The notes: generated by a model from the sequence alone, not told the origin. Positions 38,580 through 48,983 are shown, counted from the first letter of the stretch. The stretch is DNA of 64,000 bases from Shewanella algidipiscicola (GCF_003605125.1 NZ_QPQT01000002.1:62001-126000), one strand, 5' to 3'. A program made the numbers and translations.

Positions 38580-41500
38580 TGTCACGTTCATTTTGTCCCC
38601 GCACCTTTGGTCGTTTATGCTGGCAGACGCTAGCGATTATTTTAGTGGTGTTTGCCCTTGGCGTAAGCTTATTTCGAGGCTTGCTGCCAAAGCTTGATCA
38701 GGTGCGTCAGCAGCTGGTCAGCTATATCGAACAAGAATACCAAGTCTTAGTTAACGTGACCGAACTCACCGCCGAATGGCAAGCGTTTGGGCCGGCGATG
38801 ACGGTTAAAAACTTGGTGCTTCCACCGCAAGGCAATTTACCCTTTACCTTAATCATCAATGATGTGAATGTGAAACTCGACTTTTGGCAAAGCCTAATGT
38901 CGGCCTCACCACAAATTGAGAATGTGATTTTTGAAGGGGTGCAAGTCGCGCTCGATCTTGACCGATTAAATGCGGCGGCTGCCGAGCCGAGCGGGCCGCG
39001 CCCCAATACCGATTGGGTATATAAGTTGCTGTTAGAGCAGCTCGATAGGTTTGCCATTACAGATGTTAAAGTGCAGCTGCTCAGCGATGGGCATCAATAT
39101 CCGCCTATTCATATCAATAATTTACGCTGGCGCAATCGTGGCGACTCTCATCGCGGCCAAGGTCAATTGTTTCTCGACAGCGGTGCATCCGAGGTTGAAC
39201 GTTTATCGCTCAGTGTCGAGGTTAATGGTGACGGGGAACATCCCGAAACACTCCTTGGCCAAATCTATTTAGCCGCCAACTCGTTAGATCTTGGCGAGTG
39301 GGCTTCAAGACAAGTTAACCCTTACGATAAAAGCCATGCTTTGCCGTTAGAGGGAGTGGTAAATTTGCAGGCGTGGGCTAGTTTTGCGCAGCGGCAAATC
39401 ACGTCGGCCACAGTGGCGTTTAACCCAAGTTGGCTGCAATGGCAGCTCAAAGGGGAGCAGCAAAAATTTGAGATCCAAGCGGGACGATTTAACTGGTTGC
39501 CCACAGACCAAGGTTGGCACCTATCGAGTAGCGATTTAGCCTTTGTCACAAATCAGCGGCCGTGGCCTCAGTTACATGTCAGCTTGAGTCAGCGTGGCGA
39601 GCGTCTGCAAGGGACGATAAACCGGCTCGACACCAGTGTATTGCTGCCGCTACTTCCTTTATTGCCAGGCATGGAGTTGGTTGGGCTGCATACCTGGCAA
39701 GCGATGTCACCCAGTGGAACCATTGTCGATGCGCGTTTTGAATATGAGCTCAATCAAGATGCGCCTGCGCTACGTTTCTCTGCCAAGGGGCAGCAGTTGG
39801 CCTGGCAATACGCACAAGGGATCCCGGGCAGTGGTCCAATTGATGTCGCACTTGGGCTTAATGGCGATGACCTGTATGTGTCGTTACCTCAGCAAGATTA
39901 CCGTATCGATTTTGATAGCGGCTTTGCTGAGCCGCTGACATTAAGTGGTGAGCCTATAGCGCTTAAGTATGATATGGATCAGGCGGCGCTCATTGCTCCG
40001 CGTGTACAGTTTGCTAATGCCGATTTAAGTCTCGACGCCGCCCTAAAAATGCAGTTTGCTGAGCAGGCGCACTTGAGCCTGCTGGCCGATGTGGTCGTGA
40101 AAGATGCCGCCAATGCACAGCGCTACTTTCCACAACATGGTATGAGTAATGCCTTAATCGACTACCTGACTGGCGCCATCAAAGCTGGTCGCAGTGATGA
40201 TGCCAAGGTGTTATGGCGTGGCGCCTTATCCAACTTTCCCTATGACGATAACAGTGGTGTATTTCAGGCGGGGTTTTCCCTGCAGCAGGCGCGTTATCAA
40301 TTTGTACCCGAGTGGCCCGAAGTGGATGCCTTGAGCTTAAGCGCGCTATTTGAAAATGCGGCCATGGATATCTGGGTCGAGAAGGGCAAACTACTCGATG
40401 TTGTCGCCGACGGCACCCATGTGGGCATTGCTCGTATGGGTGATAACACCGTATTAACGGTGAAAAGTGATCTGCATACCCATGGCGATGCGGCCAAAGC
40501 CGTGTTGTTACAGTCGCCGTTAAGAGACAGTGTTGGCGCCACGCTTGAGGTGGTGCAAGTGCAAGGAGAGGTCGACGCTAAGCTGGATCTGACCATTCCC
40601 TTGTATGATGGCGGTCAAGAAGAGATTCGTGGCAGCGTAACCTTTAATCAGACGCCTGTGTATGTCACTCAGCCCGGCGTACAACTGAATGATGTGACTG
40701 GTAACATATATTTCGTTAATGAGGTGGTCACGGGCGAGGCCATCACGGCGCAGCTCTTCGACCAACCCGTCTCTTTGACTTTCGATACTGGCGAGCTTAA
40801 CCATAATTACGGTTTAAATTTGGATATGCAAGGCAGATGGCAGCTCGATGGCCTATCGCCGATGCTAGATAATCCTCTGAGTGATTATTATCAGGGGGAC
40901 CTCGATTGGCAGGGCGCGTTAACATTGATTTTCGACCCCTTGGGTTATCGTATGCAGGCGCAAGTCACCAGCGATCTACAGGGGGTTAGCCTGACGTTGC
41001 CGGGTGACTTTTCGAAAAGTGCCCAGAGTAAGAGAGCATTATCGATTGAACTTATCGGCGATAATAAGCAATCGTCGCTTGGGGCTAAATTGGGGGATAA
41101 ACTAGAGTTTTGGGGCGGCTTCAATGAACAATCGGCCGGCCAGTTAGCCCACTTTGATCTGCTGCTGGGACGCACCTTTAAACCTGGAGACGAATTACGT
41201 CGTAATAAAGGCCATCTGCAACTGGATCTGCCCGAGACTGATTTTGTGCAGTGGCTACCCATCATCCAAGGATTGATAGCGGATGTTCCTGCCAGTACCG
41301 ATGACATAGAAACGGCCATGGCCAAGGCCTTAACGCCAGCCGCCGCATCCCCAGATGGTGTCGATGGTGTCGAGGATGAATCGGTGAATCGCGGGTTCTT
41401 CCCCGCGTTAATCTCTCTCGATGGCAACATAGATAAATTACTGTTATTTGGTCAACCGCTGACCGAATTGGCGTTGCAAGGCCACACCACAGAGCATGGC

Positions 41501-42841
41501 TGGCGTTTTGAGGCACAAGCCAAAGAGTTTTTAGGTCGCATCGATTTTTATCCCGATTGGGCCACCCAAGGTATCAAGGTGGTTGCTAGCCATTTCGATT
41601 TTGCGGTCGCGACTCAAACCGATCCCTCGGCTGCACATTTTGCTCAAGCCAAAGTCTTGAGTCATTTACCCCCTTTAGCTATTGATATCGATGAGTTTAG
41701 TTTTTTTGAAAAGCCCTTAGGTCATCTAGTATTGCAAGCCTCACCCGAAAATGGCGATTATCACATTCAGACTATCTCGCTCACGACTGAGGGGATCACC
41801 TTTAAGGGGAAAGGCGCTTGGCTGAATAGCCAACAGCAAAATCGCACCGAGTTTGATTTAGATCTTAAGGCTAGCACCTTTGATGAGGTGTCAGAACGTT
41901 TAGGCATAGATGCAGGGCTTAAAGAATCGCCCGTGGCGCTGCAAGCCCAATTATCTTGGGTTGGGGCGCCCTATGCATTTTCGTTAGAAACCTTAAATGG
42001 CCAAGTTAACTATCAGCTAGGTAAAGGGCATCTGTCGCAAGTCAGTGACAAGGGGGCGCGGATTTTCTCGCTGTTTAGTTTAGACTCTTTGCTAAGAAAG
42101 CTGTCGCTGGATTTTTCCGATGTGTTTGGTAAAGGCCTCTATTTTAATTCGTTTACAGGCACATTAAAGATCGATAATGGCGTGGTTAAAACCACAGACT
42201 CGGAGATGGATGCCGTGGCCGGTAATATGCGTGTACGTGGTTATACCGACTTGACCACCGAAAGCTTAAATTATGATATTCGCTTCGTACCGCAACTGGC
42301 CTCCAGTGTACCGACTGTGGTATTACTGAGCACTGGCGGTTGGACCTTAGGCTTGGGGGCATTTGCCTTGACTAAGGTGCTTGAGCCTGTGATTGAGGTG
42401 ATTTCCGAAATTCGCTTTAGGTTAACCGGCACTATGTCAGAGCCTAAGCTCGAAGAACTCGAGCGTAAGAGTAAAGAGATAGAGATCCCAGAATCTGTGC
42501 TGCCAGAACACCTGCGTAAGCAAGTGGTGCCCGCGTCAACACCACCCGCATCACAAAAGCCCTTAGTGCCAAAAGAGGCATCACCAAGCGCATCGCCAAC
42601 GCTCAATCAAGGCGAAACTGCGGTTGAAACCAACGCCGCAGGGGTTGAGATCCCACAGCCCGCGGTTGAGGTGCGGCCAGAGTTTGATGAGTCGCCCAAA
42701 CCGATAAAACAGCAGGGCAAACTCCCTAGTGCTCATTCGACCCGTGATAACAAGGAGCCAGTGTATGCAGGTCAGCTTATTACAATGTCAAAGCAGTCGC
42801 GATGTCAGCGAGAATCTTCAATTTATCGACGAGCAGCTTAA
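38579..42841 (+). CDS. yhdP: YhdP-family AsmA-like lipid transport protein
   Basis: A 1420-residue inner-membrane-anchored periplasmic protein of the AsmA/YhdP family. YhdP in E. coli (1266 residues) forms a bridge across the periplasm and helps move phospholipid to the outer membrane with TamB and YdbH. Here: GTG start, membrane segment at about 14-33 (LCWQTLAIILVVFALGVSLF), the repetitive beta-groove body to about residue 1180, the conserved C-terminal AsmA-like domain (SQVSDKGARIFSLFSLDSLL, FSDVFGKGLYFNSFTGTL, GNMRVRGYTDLTTESLNYDI) and an added Pro/Ala/Glu-rich tail from about 1310 (PASTPPASQKPLVPKEAS). The last 77 bases overlap the nitrilase gene in another frame. Confidence 0.93.
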   Translation: MSRSFCPRTFGRLCWQTLAIILVVFALGVSLFRGLLPKLDQVRQQLVSYIEQEYQVLVNVTELTAEWQAFGPAMTVKNLVLPPQGNLPFTLIINDVNVKLDFWQSLMSASPQIENVIFEGVQVALDLDRLNAAAAEPSGPRPNTDWVYKLLLEQLDRFAITDVKVQLLSDGHQYPPIHINNLRWRNRGDSHRGQGQLFLDSGASEVERLSLSVEVNGDGEHPETLLGQIYLAANSLDLGEWASRQVNPYDKSHALPLEGVVNLQAWASFAQRQITSATVAFNPSWLQWQLKGEQQKFEIQAGRFNWLPTDQGWHLSSSDLAFVTNQRPWPQLHVSLSQRGERLQGTINRLDTSVLLPLLPLLPGMELVGLHTWQAMSPSGTIVDARFEYELNQDAPALRFSAKGQQLAWQYAQGIPGSGPIDVALGLNGDDLYVSLPQQDYRIDFDSGFAEPLTLSGEPIALKYDMDQAALIAPRVQFANADLSLDAALKMQFAEQAHLSLLADVVVKDAANAQRYFPQHGMSNALIDYLTGAIKAGRSDDAKVLWRGALSNFPYDDNSGVFQAGFSLQQARYQFVPEWPEVDALSLSALFENAAMDIWVEKGKLLDVVADGTHVGIARMGDNTVLTVKSDLHTHGDAAKAVLLQSPLRDSVGATLEVVQVQGEVDAKLDLTIPLYDGGQEEIRGSVTFNQTPVYVTQPGVQLNDVTGNIYFVNEVVTGEAITAQLFDQPVSLTFDTGELNHNYGLNLDMQGRWQLDGLSPMLDNPLSDYYQGDLDWQGALTLIFDPLGYRMQAQVTSDLQGVSLTLPGDFSKSAQSKRALSIELIGDNKQSSLGAKLGDKLEFWGGFNEQSAGQLAHFDLLLGRTFKPGDELRRNKGHLQLDLPETDFVQWLPIIQGLIADVPASTDDIETAMAKALTPAAASPDGVDGVEDESVNRGFFPALISLDGNIDKLLLFGQPLTELALQGHTTEHGWRFEAQAKEFLGRIDFYPDWATQGIKVVASHFDFAVATQTDPSAAHFAQAKVLSHLPPLAIDIDEFSFFEKPLGHLVLQASPENGDYHIQTISLTTEGITFKGKGAWLNSQQQNRTEFDLDLKASTFDEVSERLGIDAGLKESPVALQAQLSWVGAPYAFSLETLNGQVNYQLGKGHLSQVSDKGARIFSLFSLDSLLRKLSLDFSDVFGKGLYFNSFTGTLKIDNGVVKTTDSEMDAVAGNMRVRGYTDLTTESLNYDIRFVPQLASSVPTVVLLSTGGWTLGLGAFALTKVLEPVIEVISEIRFRLTGTMSEPKLEELERKSKEIEIPESVLPEHLRKQVVPASTPPASQKPLVPKEASPSASPTLNQGETAVETNAAGVEIPQPAVEVRPEFDESPKPIKQQGKLPSAHSTRDNKEPVYAGQLITMSKQSRCQRESSIYRRAA

Positions 42842-43595
42842 GCTATTAGCGCCGACCGAGCAGCCACATCTGGTGGTGCTCCCCGAGTGCTGTTTGTTGT
42901 TTGGCGGCCATGAAAGCCAGCAGCTCGCCTATGCAAGTGGTGATCTGCACAGCCCACTGAAGCAGGCGTTATCACAAAAGGCGGCGCAATATGGGGTTTA
43001 TCTGGTGGCCGGCACGATACCGATTTTAGCCGACGATGGACGGATCTACAGCCGCAGTTATCTGTTCGATGATAAGGGCGCTACGTTAGGCCACTATGAC
43101 AAGCTGCACCTGTTTGATGTGGATGTGGCCGATGGCACTAAAACCTATCGCGAGAGTGAGACTTTTTGCCCGGGAGAGCGTATCACTGTGGTTGATACAC
43201 CTTTCGGTAAAGTCGGTATGGCGATATGCTACGACCTTAGATTTGCCGATCTGTTTCGTGCCATGCGAGAGATGGGCGCCGAGATTATTGTGCTTCCGGC
43301 GGCGTTCACTAGCGTCACGGGTAAGGCACACTGGCAACCTTTGCTGCAGGCACGGGCGATAGAAACCCAATGTTTTGTCTTGGCTGCGGCGCAGTGGGGG
43401 CAACACAATCAGGGCAGTCGCGAAACCTGGGGCCACAGTTGTGTGATAAACCCATGGGGCGACATAGTGGCACAGAAAAATGAGCAAATCGGTTGGCTGT
43501 CAACGACTATCGAACTGGATGAACTAGCGCCCATTCGCCGCGCCATACCAGTGGCTAAACATAATCGGTTTAGCGTGCCTAAGCTCAGATCTTAA
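42765..43595 (+). CDS. carbon-nitrogen hydrolase (nitrilase family, Nit1-like)
   Basis: A 276-residue cytoplasmic amidase of the nitrilase superfamily. Glu41 (LPECC), Lys113 (HYDKLHLFDVD) and Cys155 (MAICYDLRFADL) form the catalytic triad. The sequence is closest to the Nit1/NitB branch that hydrolyses deaminated glutathione, in my judgement; omega-amidase is the alternative. The ATG at 42765 has AAGGAG at 42752-42757 and gives the family start MQVSLLQCQS; the upstream GTG-type extension is inside yhdP. It overlaps the end of yhdP by 77 bases and precedes tldD, an order shared by many gammaproteobacteria. Confidence 0.9.
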   Translation: MQVSLLQCQSSRDVSENLQFIDEQLKLLAPTEQPHLVVLPECCLLFGGHESQQLAYASGDLHSPLKQALSQKAAQYGVYLVAGTIPILADDGRIYSRSYLFDDKGATLGHYDKLHLFDVDVADGTKTYRESETFCPGERITVVDTPFGKVGMAICYDLRFADLFRAMREMGAEIIVLPAAFTSVTGKAHWQPLLQARAIETQCFVLAAAQWGQHNQGSRETWGHSCVINPWGDIVAQKNEQIGWLSTTIELDELAPIRRAIPVAKHNRFSVPKLRS

Positions 43596-43659
43596 GCGAT
43601 CTGGGTATTGAATGAATCATGAAATAACTCGCACAAGGCGAGCTAAAGAGAGAGTATTA

Positions 43660-45108
43660 ATGCCATTTTTAACCCAAGTAGAACAGAGCTTATTGCAAGA
43701 TGGATTGTCACTTGATCAGTTGCAGGGCTATTTAAATAGCATCCATCAGCATCAGGTCGATTTTTCTGATCTCTATTTTCAAGGCAGTCGTCACGAATCT
43801 TGGGTATTAGAAGATGGTATCGTCAAGGACGGTAGTTTCCATATCGAACGCGGCGTAGGTGTGCGGGCGATTTCAGGTGAAAAAACCGGTTTTGCTTACG
43901 CCGATGAAATTACCCCTAACGCCTTAAATGCGGCCGTTGAAGCGGCGCGCGGTATTTCGGCAGCGGGCAACAGTGGCCAAGTTAACGCTTGGAAACGACA
44001 GCAGGTGCACTCCTTGTATCAAAGCGCTGACCCAATCGCATCGATGGAAGAGGTCAAGAAAATTGCCTTACTCAAACAAGCCGATGCCTATGTACGCAGC
44101 TTAGACAGTCGCATTATCCAGGTGGTCATTAGCCTCTCTGGCGTCCATGAGGAGATCTTAGTTGCCGCCAGTGATGGCACGCTTGCAGCCGATATCCGCC
44201 CCTTGGTGCGCTTCAACTGTAGTGTGATTTTAGAGCAAGACGGTAAACGCGAACGCGGTGCCAGTGGCGGCGGTGGACGTCATGATTATCAGGTGTTATT
44301 TGATGCCGATGAGACCGGCTTACCTTACTGTTTTGCGTTTGCTCGCGAAGCGGTGCGCCAAGCCTCGGTGAACCTAACCGCCATCGATGCCCCTGCTGGT
44401 GAGATGCCGGTGGTGTTGGGTGCAGGCTGGCCAGGCGTATTACTGCATGAAGCGGTAGGCCACGGCCTAGAGGGTGACTTTAACCGCAAGGGCAGCAGTG
44501 CCTTTAGTGGTAAAGTGGGGCAGCAGGTGGCATCTAGCCTAGTGACTGTGGTGGATGATGGCACCATAGCTAATCGTCGTGGCTCACTGAGTATTGACGA
44601 TGAAGGCGTGGCGACCCAAAAGACGGTATTGATCGAAAACGGTATCTTAAAGGGCTATATGCAAGACAAGCTCAATGCGCGCCTAATGGGCGAGCAATCG
44701 ACGGGCAACGGTCGCCGCGAGTCTTATGCCCATCTGCCTATGCCGCGTATGACGAACACTTATATGGAAGCGGGTGAGTCCGATCCGAGCGATATCATTA
44801 AGTCGGTAAAAAAGGGCATCTATGCGCCTAACTTTGGCGGTGGTCAGGTGGATATCACATCGGGTAAATTTGTTTTCTCGGCTTCTGAAGCTTATCTCAT
44901 TGAAAATGGTGAGATAACTCAGGCGATTAAAGGCGCAACCTTGATCGGTAATGGGCCAGAGGCCATGGGGCAAATCTCTATGGTCGGTAATGATTTGGCC
45001 CTTGATAAAGGGGTTGGCGTGTGTGGTAAAGATGGCCAAAGCGTGCCCGTCGGGGTGGGGCAGCCTAGCCTTAAACTCGACCGGTTAACGGTTGGGGGAA
45101 CCGCGTAA
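43660..45108 (+). CDS. tldD: metalloprotease subunit TldD
   Basis: TldD is the catalytic subunit of the TldD/TldE protease, which processes peptides such as microcin B17 and degrades CcdA in E. coli. 482 residues from the ATG at 43660 ([12 protein letters not shown], with AGAGAG upstream); the open frame extends 16 codons further but without a good ribosome-binding site. The zinc motif [13 protein letters not shown] (HExxxH, near residue 263) is intact. Other family motifs: [60 protein letters not shown]. Its partner pmbA (tldE) lies about 5.8 kb downstream. Confidence 0.97.
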   Translation: MPFLTQVEQSLLQDGLSLDQLQGYLNSIHQHQVDFSDLYFQGSRHESWVLEDGIVKDGSFHIERGVGVRAISGEKTGFAYADEITPNALNAAVEAARGISAAGNSGQVNAWKRQQVHSLYQSADPIASMEEVKKIALLKQADAYVRSLDSRIIQVVISLSGVHEEILVAASDGTLAADIRPLVRFNCSVILEQDGKRERGASGGGGRHDYQVLFDADETGLPYCFAFAREAVRQASVNLTAIDAPAGEMPVVLGAGWPGVLLHEAVGHGLEGDFNRKGSSAFSGKVGQQVASSLVTVVDDGTIANRRGSLSIDDEGVATQKTVLIENGILKGYMQDKLNARLMGEQSTGNGRRESYAHLPMPRMTNTYMEAGESDPSDIIKSVKKGIYAPNFGGGQVDITSGKFVFSASEAYLIENGEITQAIKGATLIGNGPEAMGQISMVGNDLALDKGVGVCGKDGQSVPVGVGQPSLKLDRLTVGGTA

Positions 45109-45188
45109 GGTATGACCCAAGCGAGCTATTTGGGTCTGGCCATCAAGTAACACAAGCCGGTCAATCGGATAGATAAAGCGTAATACAC

Positions 45189-45240
45189 TCTGTGCTTTGC
45201 TTCATACTGCGTCATACGTAGTATGACGCGATAGCACAGA
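45189..45240. repeat. nested palindrome upstream of the efflux operon
   Basis: Inner arms GCGTCATAC (45209-45217) and GTATGACGC (45221-45229) around GTA, enclosed by outer arms TCTGTGCT (45189-45196) and AGCACAGA (45233-45240), all perfect. No T-tract follows the hairpin, so it is not a typical terminator; it may be an operator, an mRNA leader structure for the operon starting at 45343, or both. Confidence 0.7.
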
Positions 45241-45342
45241 TACGGGTATTATCGACCGCGCTTTGTGCCCATCTCACTACTACTTATAAGAGATGGGTGT
45301 TAACATCTGCCAAGGATTAGAGTTGTAACTCTAGAGGGGCCA

Positions 45343-46830
45343 ATGAAATATTTTACGACTATCTTGTTATCGCTGTGCGTGAGCAGTAGCGTTATGGCAC
45401 AAGCCGAGCGCTCAGTGTCAGACGCTGCCGCTCGAGCTATACTTACTCAAACTACACCAACTCACACACCTCAGCCAATGGCGACCCAAGTTGACGGCAC
45501 CACAGCGCTTAAATTCGCCGATGCGTGGCAGCAGCTATTAAATGTCAGCGACAAGCTACAAGCCAGTGTTCAAGAGGTGAATCGCGCCACCGCGCAGCAA
45601 AGCGCCACAGAATCACTGAACTTTCCCTCCCTCTCTGTTAACGGTAGCTATACCCGGTTAGAGCAACCTATTGAACTGGATTTGCGCGATCTTAATCCGC
45701 TGGCCAGCCTCGACCCCGGCAGTTTGCCGCCAGCCTTAGGCGGGGCGATCGGTGCCATTCCCGGCTCTTTGTTTGTGACCCCCTTTACCGAACAAGATAT
45801 TTTTCGCGCTAGCCTACAGGCGATGTGGCCTATTTATACCGGTGGGCGCATCAGTGCGGCGCAAGCGATTCAAGCTGCTCATGTGATAGAAAAACAGCAG
45901 CAGCACCAACTGTCGACTCGCGATCTGTTTGTGCAGCTGGTGGAACGTTATTACGCCGTGTCGGTTAGCCACGCGTTAGCCAGTACTAAAGCGCAGTTGG
46001 TTGAGTCGCTCACCGAGCATGCTGATCATGCGATTAAGCTGGAGCAGCAAGGACAAATTGCTAAGGTTGAGCGCCTTAATGCCCAGGTGGCATTAGAAAA
46101 TGCCAAGGTCGATCACGCCAGTGCTCGGCGTCAGTTAGAGATGACCCAAATTGCCTTGTCGCGCATGCTACATCAGGCCTCGGTCGATACCGCATCGCCC
46201 TTGTTTTTACTGCCAACGCCACCCTCTTTACCGCAATTAAGTCAACTGATGCTGACTCAGCATCCGGCGCTGAAGTTACTCGAAGCCAAAGAAGCACAGG
46301 CCCAAGGGCTTATCGATGTGGAAAAAGGCGGCTATCGGCCAACGGTGTTTTTGTACGGTAACTACACCCTGTATGAAGATGACAGCCTGTTTGCCAAGGT
46401 GGAACCCGACTGGATGGTGGGTGTCGGGGTGAAGGTGCCGCTATTAAGCCGTGATGGTCGCAGTGGCAAGGTGGAAGCCGCCAAGAGCGCACTATTACAG
46501 GCGCGCTATACCAAGGCACAGACGCAACAAGATTTGAGCTTGCTGCTCGACCAGAGCTATCGTCAACTGCAACAGGCTGAAGAGGAGGTGAAGTCTTTAG
46601 ATCTGTCTTTGTCTTTAGCGCACGAAAATAAACGCTTACGTGATTTAGCCTTTAGCCAAGGATTATCTACCTCCATTGAAAAGGTCGATGCCGAGTTAAA
46701 GCTTAGCGCCGTAGCCACCCAGCAATTAGCGGCGCGTTATCGTTATGTGGTTGCCTATGCCAAGCTCATGGCGGTCAGTGGTCAGTTAGATGAATTTATC
46801 GGTCGCGCACGCGGCGCACAGGAGAAATAA
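45343..46830 (+). CDS. TolC-family outer-membrane efflux protein
   Basis: A 495-residue outer-membrane channel with a signal peptide (MKYFTTILLSLCVSSSVMAQ, cleavage near AQA). OEP/TolC repeats: ALKFADAWQQLLNVSDKLQA, TAQQSATESLNFPSLSVNGS, then periplasmic helices (ISAAQAIQAAHVIEKQQQHQ, LEQQGQIAKVERLNAQVALE) repeated in the second half (VEAAKSALLQARYTKAQTQQ). It is the first gene of a four-gene export operon with an HlyD-like adaptor and two ABC-2 permeases. Substrate unknown. Upstream lies a nested palindrome at 45189-45240. Confidence 0.92.
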   Translation: MKYFTTILLSLCVSSSVMAQAERSVSDAAARAILTQTTPTHTPQPMATQVDGTTALKFADAWQQLLNVSDKLQASVQEVNRATAQQSATESLNFPSLSVNGSYTRLEQPIELDLRDLNPLASLDPGSLPPALGGAIGAIPGSLFVTPFTEQDIFRASLQAMWPIYTGGRISAAQAIQAAHVIEKQQQHQLSTRDLFVQLVERYYAVSVSHALASTKAQLVESLTEHADHAIKLEQQGQIAKVERLNAQVALENAKVDHASARRQLEMTQIALSRMLHQASVDTASPLFLLPTPPSLPQLSQLMLTQHPALKLLEAKEAQAQGLIDVEKGGYRPTVFLYGNYTLYEDDSLFAKVEPDWMVGVGVKVPLLSRDGRSGKVEAAKSALLQARYTKAQTQQDLSLLLDQSYRQLQQAEEEVKSLDLSLSLAHENKRLRDLAFSQGLSTSIEKVDAELKLSAVATQQLAARYRYVVAYAKLMAVSGQLDEFIGRARGAQEK

Positions 46831-46832
46831 AC

Positions 46833-47804
46833 ATGCGCACCAATCGAATTTTAGCCATTGTGGCGTTAGTGGTCTTGGTGGCTATTTTAGCTTACGGATT
46901 GATCTTGGCTTATACGCCAGTGCCAGAGCGCTTGCAGGGACAAATTGAGGCGCGTGAATACAATATCTCCTCTAAGGTTCCGGGCCGAGTGTCACAGGTG
47001 TTAGTGCGCCGGGGTGATAAGGTGGCTAGCGGCGATCTATTGTTTGCCATCGATAGTCCAGAACTCAACGCCAAGTTGATGCAGGCGCAAGGTGGACGCG
47101 ATGCCGCTAAGGCTAAGCAGCAAGAAGCCGATAATGGTGCACGTAAGCAGCAAATTACCGCGGCTAAAGAGCAATGGCTTAAAGCCAAGGCCGCCGCAAC
47201 GCTCGCTCAAACCACTTATCAACGTGTAGAAGCCCTGTTTGTCGAAGGCGTATTGGCTCGACAAAAACGTGACGAAGCCTTTACTCAGTGGCAGGCGGCA
47301 AAGTATACCGAACAAGCGGCTTATGCCATGTACCAGATGACCGATGAAGGGGCGCGTGAAGAGATCAAAGCGGCCGCCGAAGGCAACGCGCGGATGGCCC
47401 AAGGGGCGGTTAATGAGGTGAGTGCCATTTTAGCCGATAGCCAGATGCGTTCACCCAAGACGGGTGAAGTCAGCGAGGTCTTACTGCACAGTGGCGAGCT
47501 GGCCCCTAGCGGTTTTCCTGTGGTCAGCATTATCGACATGCAAGATGTGTGGGCGATTTTTCAGGTACGTGAAGATCAACTCAAAGATTATAAAGTCGGC
47601 CAACAGCTAGAGGTGCAGATCCCGGCGCTAGGGGCAAGTTATCCCTTTACTGTGGATCACATTAGTGTGCTGGGCCATTTTGCCACGTGGCGCTCGACCG
47701 AGAGTGGCCATGATTTTGATATGCGCACCTTCGAAATGGAGTTGCGACCCACTGAGCCGATTGCCGATTTGCGCGTCGGTATGACCACCCTGTTGGCGCG
47801 TTAA
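46833..47804 (+). CDS. HlyD-family periplasmic adaptor protein
   Basis: A 323-residue membrane-fusion protein: N-terminal anchor at about 6-27 (ILAIVALVVLVAILAYGLIL), biotinyl-lipoyl half motifs (GQIEAREYNISSKVPGRVSQ, VLVRRGDKVASGDLLFAIDS), alpha-hairpin with coiled coil at about 80-190 (LMQAQGGRDAAKAKQQEADN), and the beta-barrel (SQMRSPKTGEVSEVLLHSGE, VWAIFQVREDQLKDYKVGQQ). It should bridge the inner-membrane permeases and the TolC-like channel. Two-base spacing to both neighbours. Confidence 0.93.
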   Translation: MRTNRILAIVALVVLVAILAYGLILAYTPVPERLQGQIEAREYNISSKVPGRVSQVLVRRGDKVASGDLLFAIDSPELNAKLMQAQGGRDAAKAKQQEADNGARKQQITAAKEQWLKAKAAATLAQTTYQRVEALFVEGVLARQKRDEAFTQWQAAKYTEQAAYAMYQMTDEGAREEIKAAAEGNARMAQGAVNEVSAILADSQMRSPKTGEVSEVLLHSGELAPSGFPVVSIIDMQDVWAIFQVREDQLKDYKVGQQLEVQIPALGASYPFTVDHISVLGHFATWRSTESGHDFDMRTFEMELRPTEPIADLRVGMTTLLAR

Positions 47805-47809
47805 GTGTG

Positions 47810-48982
47810 ATGTCGTTTAGGCAGCTTTTACAACGAGAGTTAAATGCGCTGTGGCATGAACCATGGCAGCTGGCGCTGATCAGCTATATCCCACTGATAG
47901 GGATTTTTAGTTTGTGGTGGCTATTTAACGCCGGCTTACCACGCGAACTGCCCGTGGCAATTGTCGACCAAGATAAAAGCCAGCTTAGCCGCATGTTGGT
48001 GAGGCAACTACAAGCCAATGCGGTTATTTCGCCAATTCATTATCAGGATGTGGGTAGCGCCAAAGCATCGATGGAAAAGGCGGAAACGTATGCGGTGGTC
48101 GTATTACCCTTTCAATTAAACCGCGACTTGCTAACGGGGCATCAACCCATTATCGATATACGTTATAACGCGCAATATTTATTGGTTGGTAAGTTGTTGT
48201 CGAGTCAGATCCAGTTGAGTTTGGCCGATGGATTAAAGCATAAAGCGTTGATTAAGCAGCTTGCATCTGGCGTACCTATGGCTCAGGCGAAAGTTAATAT
48301 TAATCCAGTTCAAACACAAATCAGCGCCCTTTATAACGCCAATAGTAATTATATTGTTTTTTTACTTCCGCCAGTCTTGTTGGCGCTAGGGCAGCTCTTA
48401 GCCATGTTAGTGTTTGCTAACTCCCTTAATCGAGAGCTCAGACTCAATACCTTACAGGAGTGGTTTTCCCTAGGTACTCGGCGTGTACTATTTGCCAAGA
48501 TATTGGTTTATACCCCCTTAATCGTGTTACAGGGCCGATTAATTTTAACTCTGCTTTATCAATACTTGGGGCTTCCACTAGCAGGCCAGTTTGGACAATT
48601 GTTACTGGCTCAGGTGGTGATGTTGTTAGCGGTATGGTTGTTGGTGCTAACGATATTTTTCTTACTACAAGACAGTGCAAGGGTTATCAGTTTTTGTACC
48701 GCATTGTTTGCCCCCGCCTTTCCTTTTATGGGGATCACGTTTCCGACTCAAGAAATGCCTTTACTTGCTCAGTGGTGGCGGTTGTTGATGCCATCGAGTC
48801 ATTATATTGATACCCATGTCGGCGTGGTCAGTTATGGGCAGAGCTTTAGCGCGTTTACTCAACAAATTGTCAGTTATTGGGGCTTTTTATTCTTAATACC
48901 TATTATCGTATTTTTAGCTCGTAAGGTTAAACGTGATACGCAAGTTGTGTTAAGTAAAACACAGTGCAGCGAGGTTAATTAG
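47810..48982 (+). CDS. ABC-2 type permease, first of pair
   Basis: A 390-residue inner-membrane protein of the ABC-2 permease family: one N-terminal membrane segment (about 20-38, LALISYIPLIGIFSLWWLFN), a large extracytoplasmic domain (about 40-180, with LPVAIVDQDKSQLSRMLVRQ), and five to six C-terminal segments (YIVFLLPPVLLALGQLLAML, VVMLLAVWLLVLTIFFLLQD and others). The usual partner ATP-binding subunit is not encoded in this operon. The start could be the GTG at 47807 or the ATG at 47810. One base separates it from the next permease gene. Substrate unknown. Confidence 0.88.
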   Translation: MSFRQLLQRELNALWHEPWQLALISYIPLIGIFSLWWLFNAGLPRELPVAIVDQDKSQLSRMLVRQLQANAVISPIHYQDVGSAKASMEKAETYAVVVLPFQLNRDLLTGHQPIIDIRYNAQYLLVGKLLSSQIQLSLADGLKHKALIKQLASGVPMAQAKVNINPVQTQISALYNANSNYIVFLLPPVLLALGQLLAMLVFANSLNRELRLNTLQEWFSLGTRRVLFAKILVYTPLIVLQGRLILTLLYQYLGLPLAGQFGQLLLAQVVMLLAVWLLVLTIFFLLQDSARVISFCTALFAPAFPFMGITFPTQEMPLLAQWWRLLMPSSHYIDTHVGVVSYGQSFSAFTQQIVSYWGFLFLIPIIVFLARKVKRDTQVVLSKTQCSEVN

Positions 48983-48983
48983 C

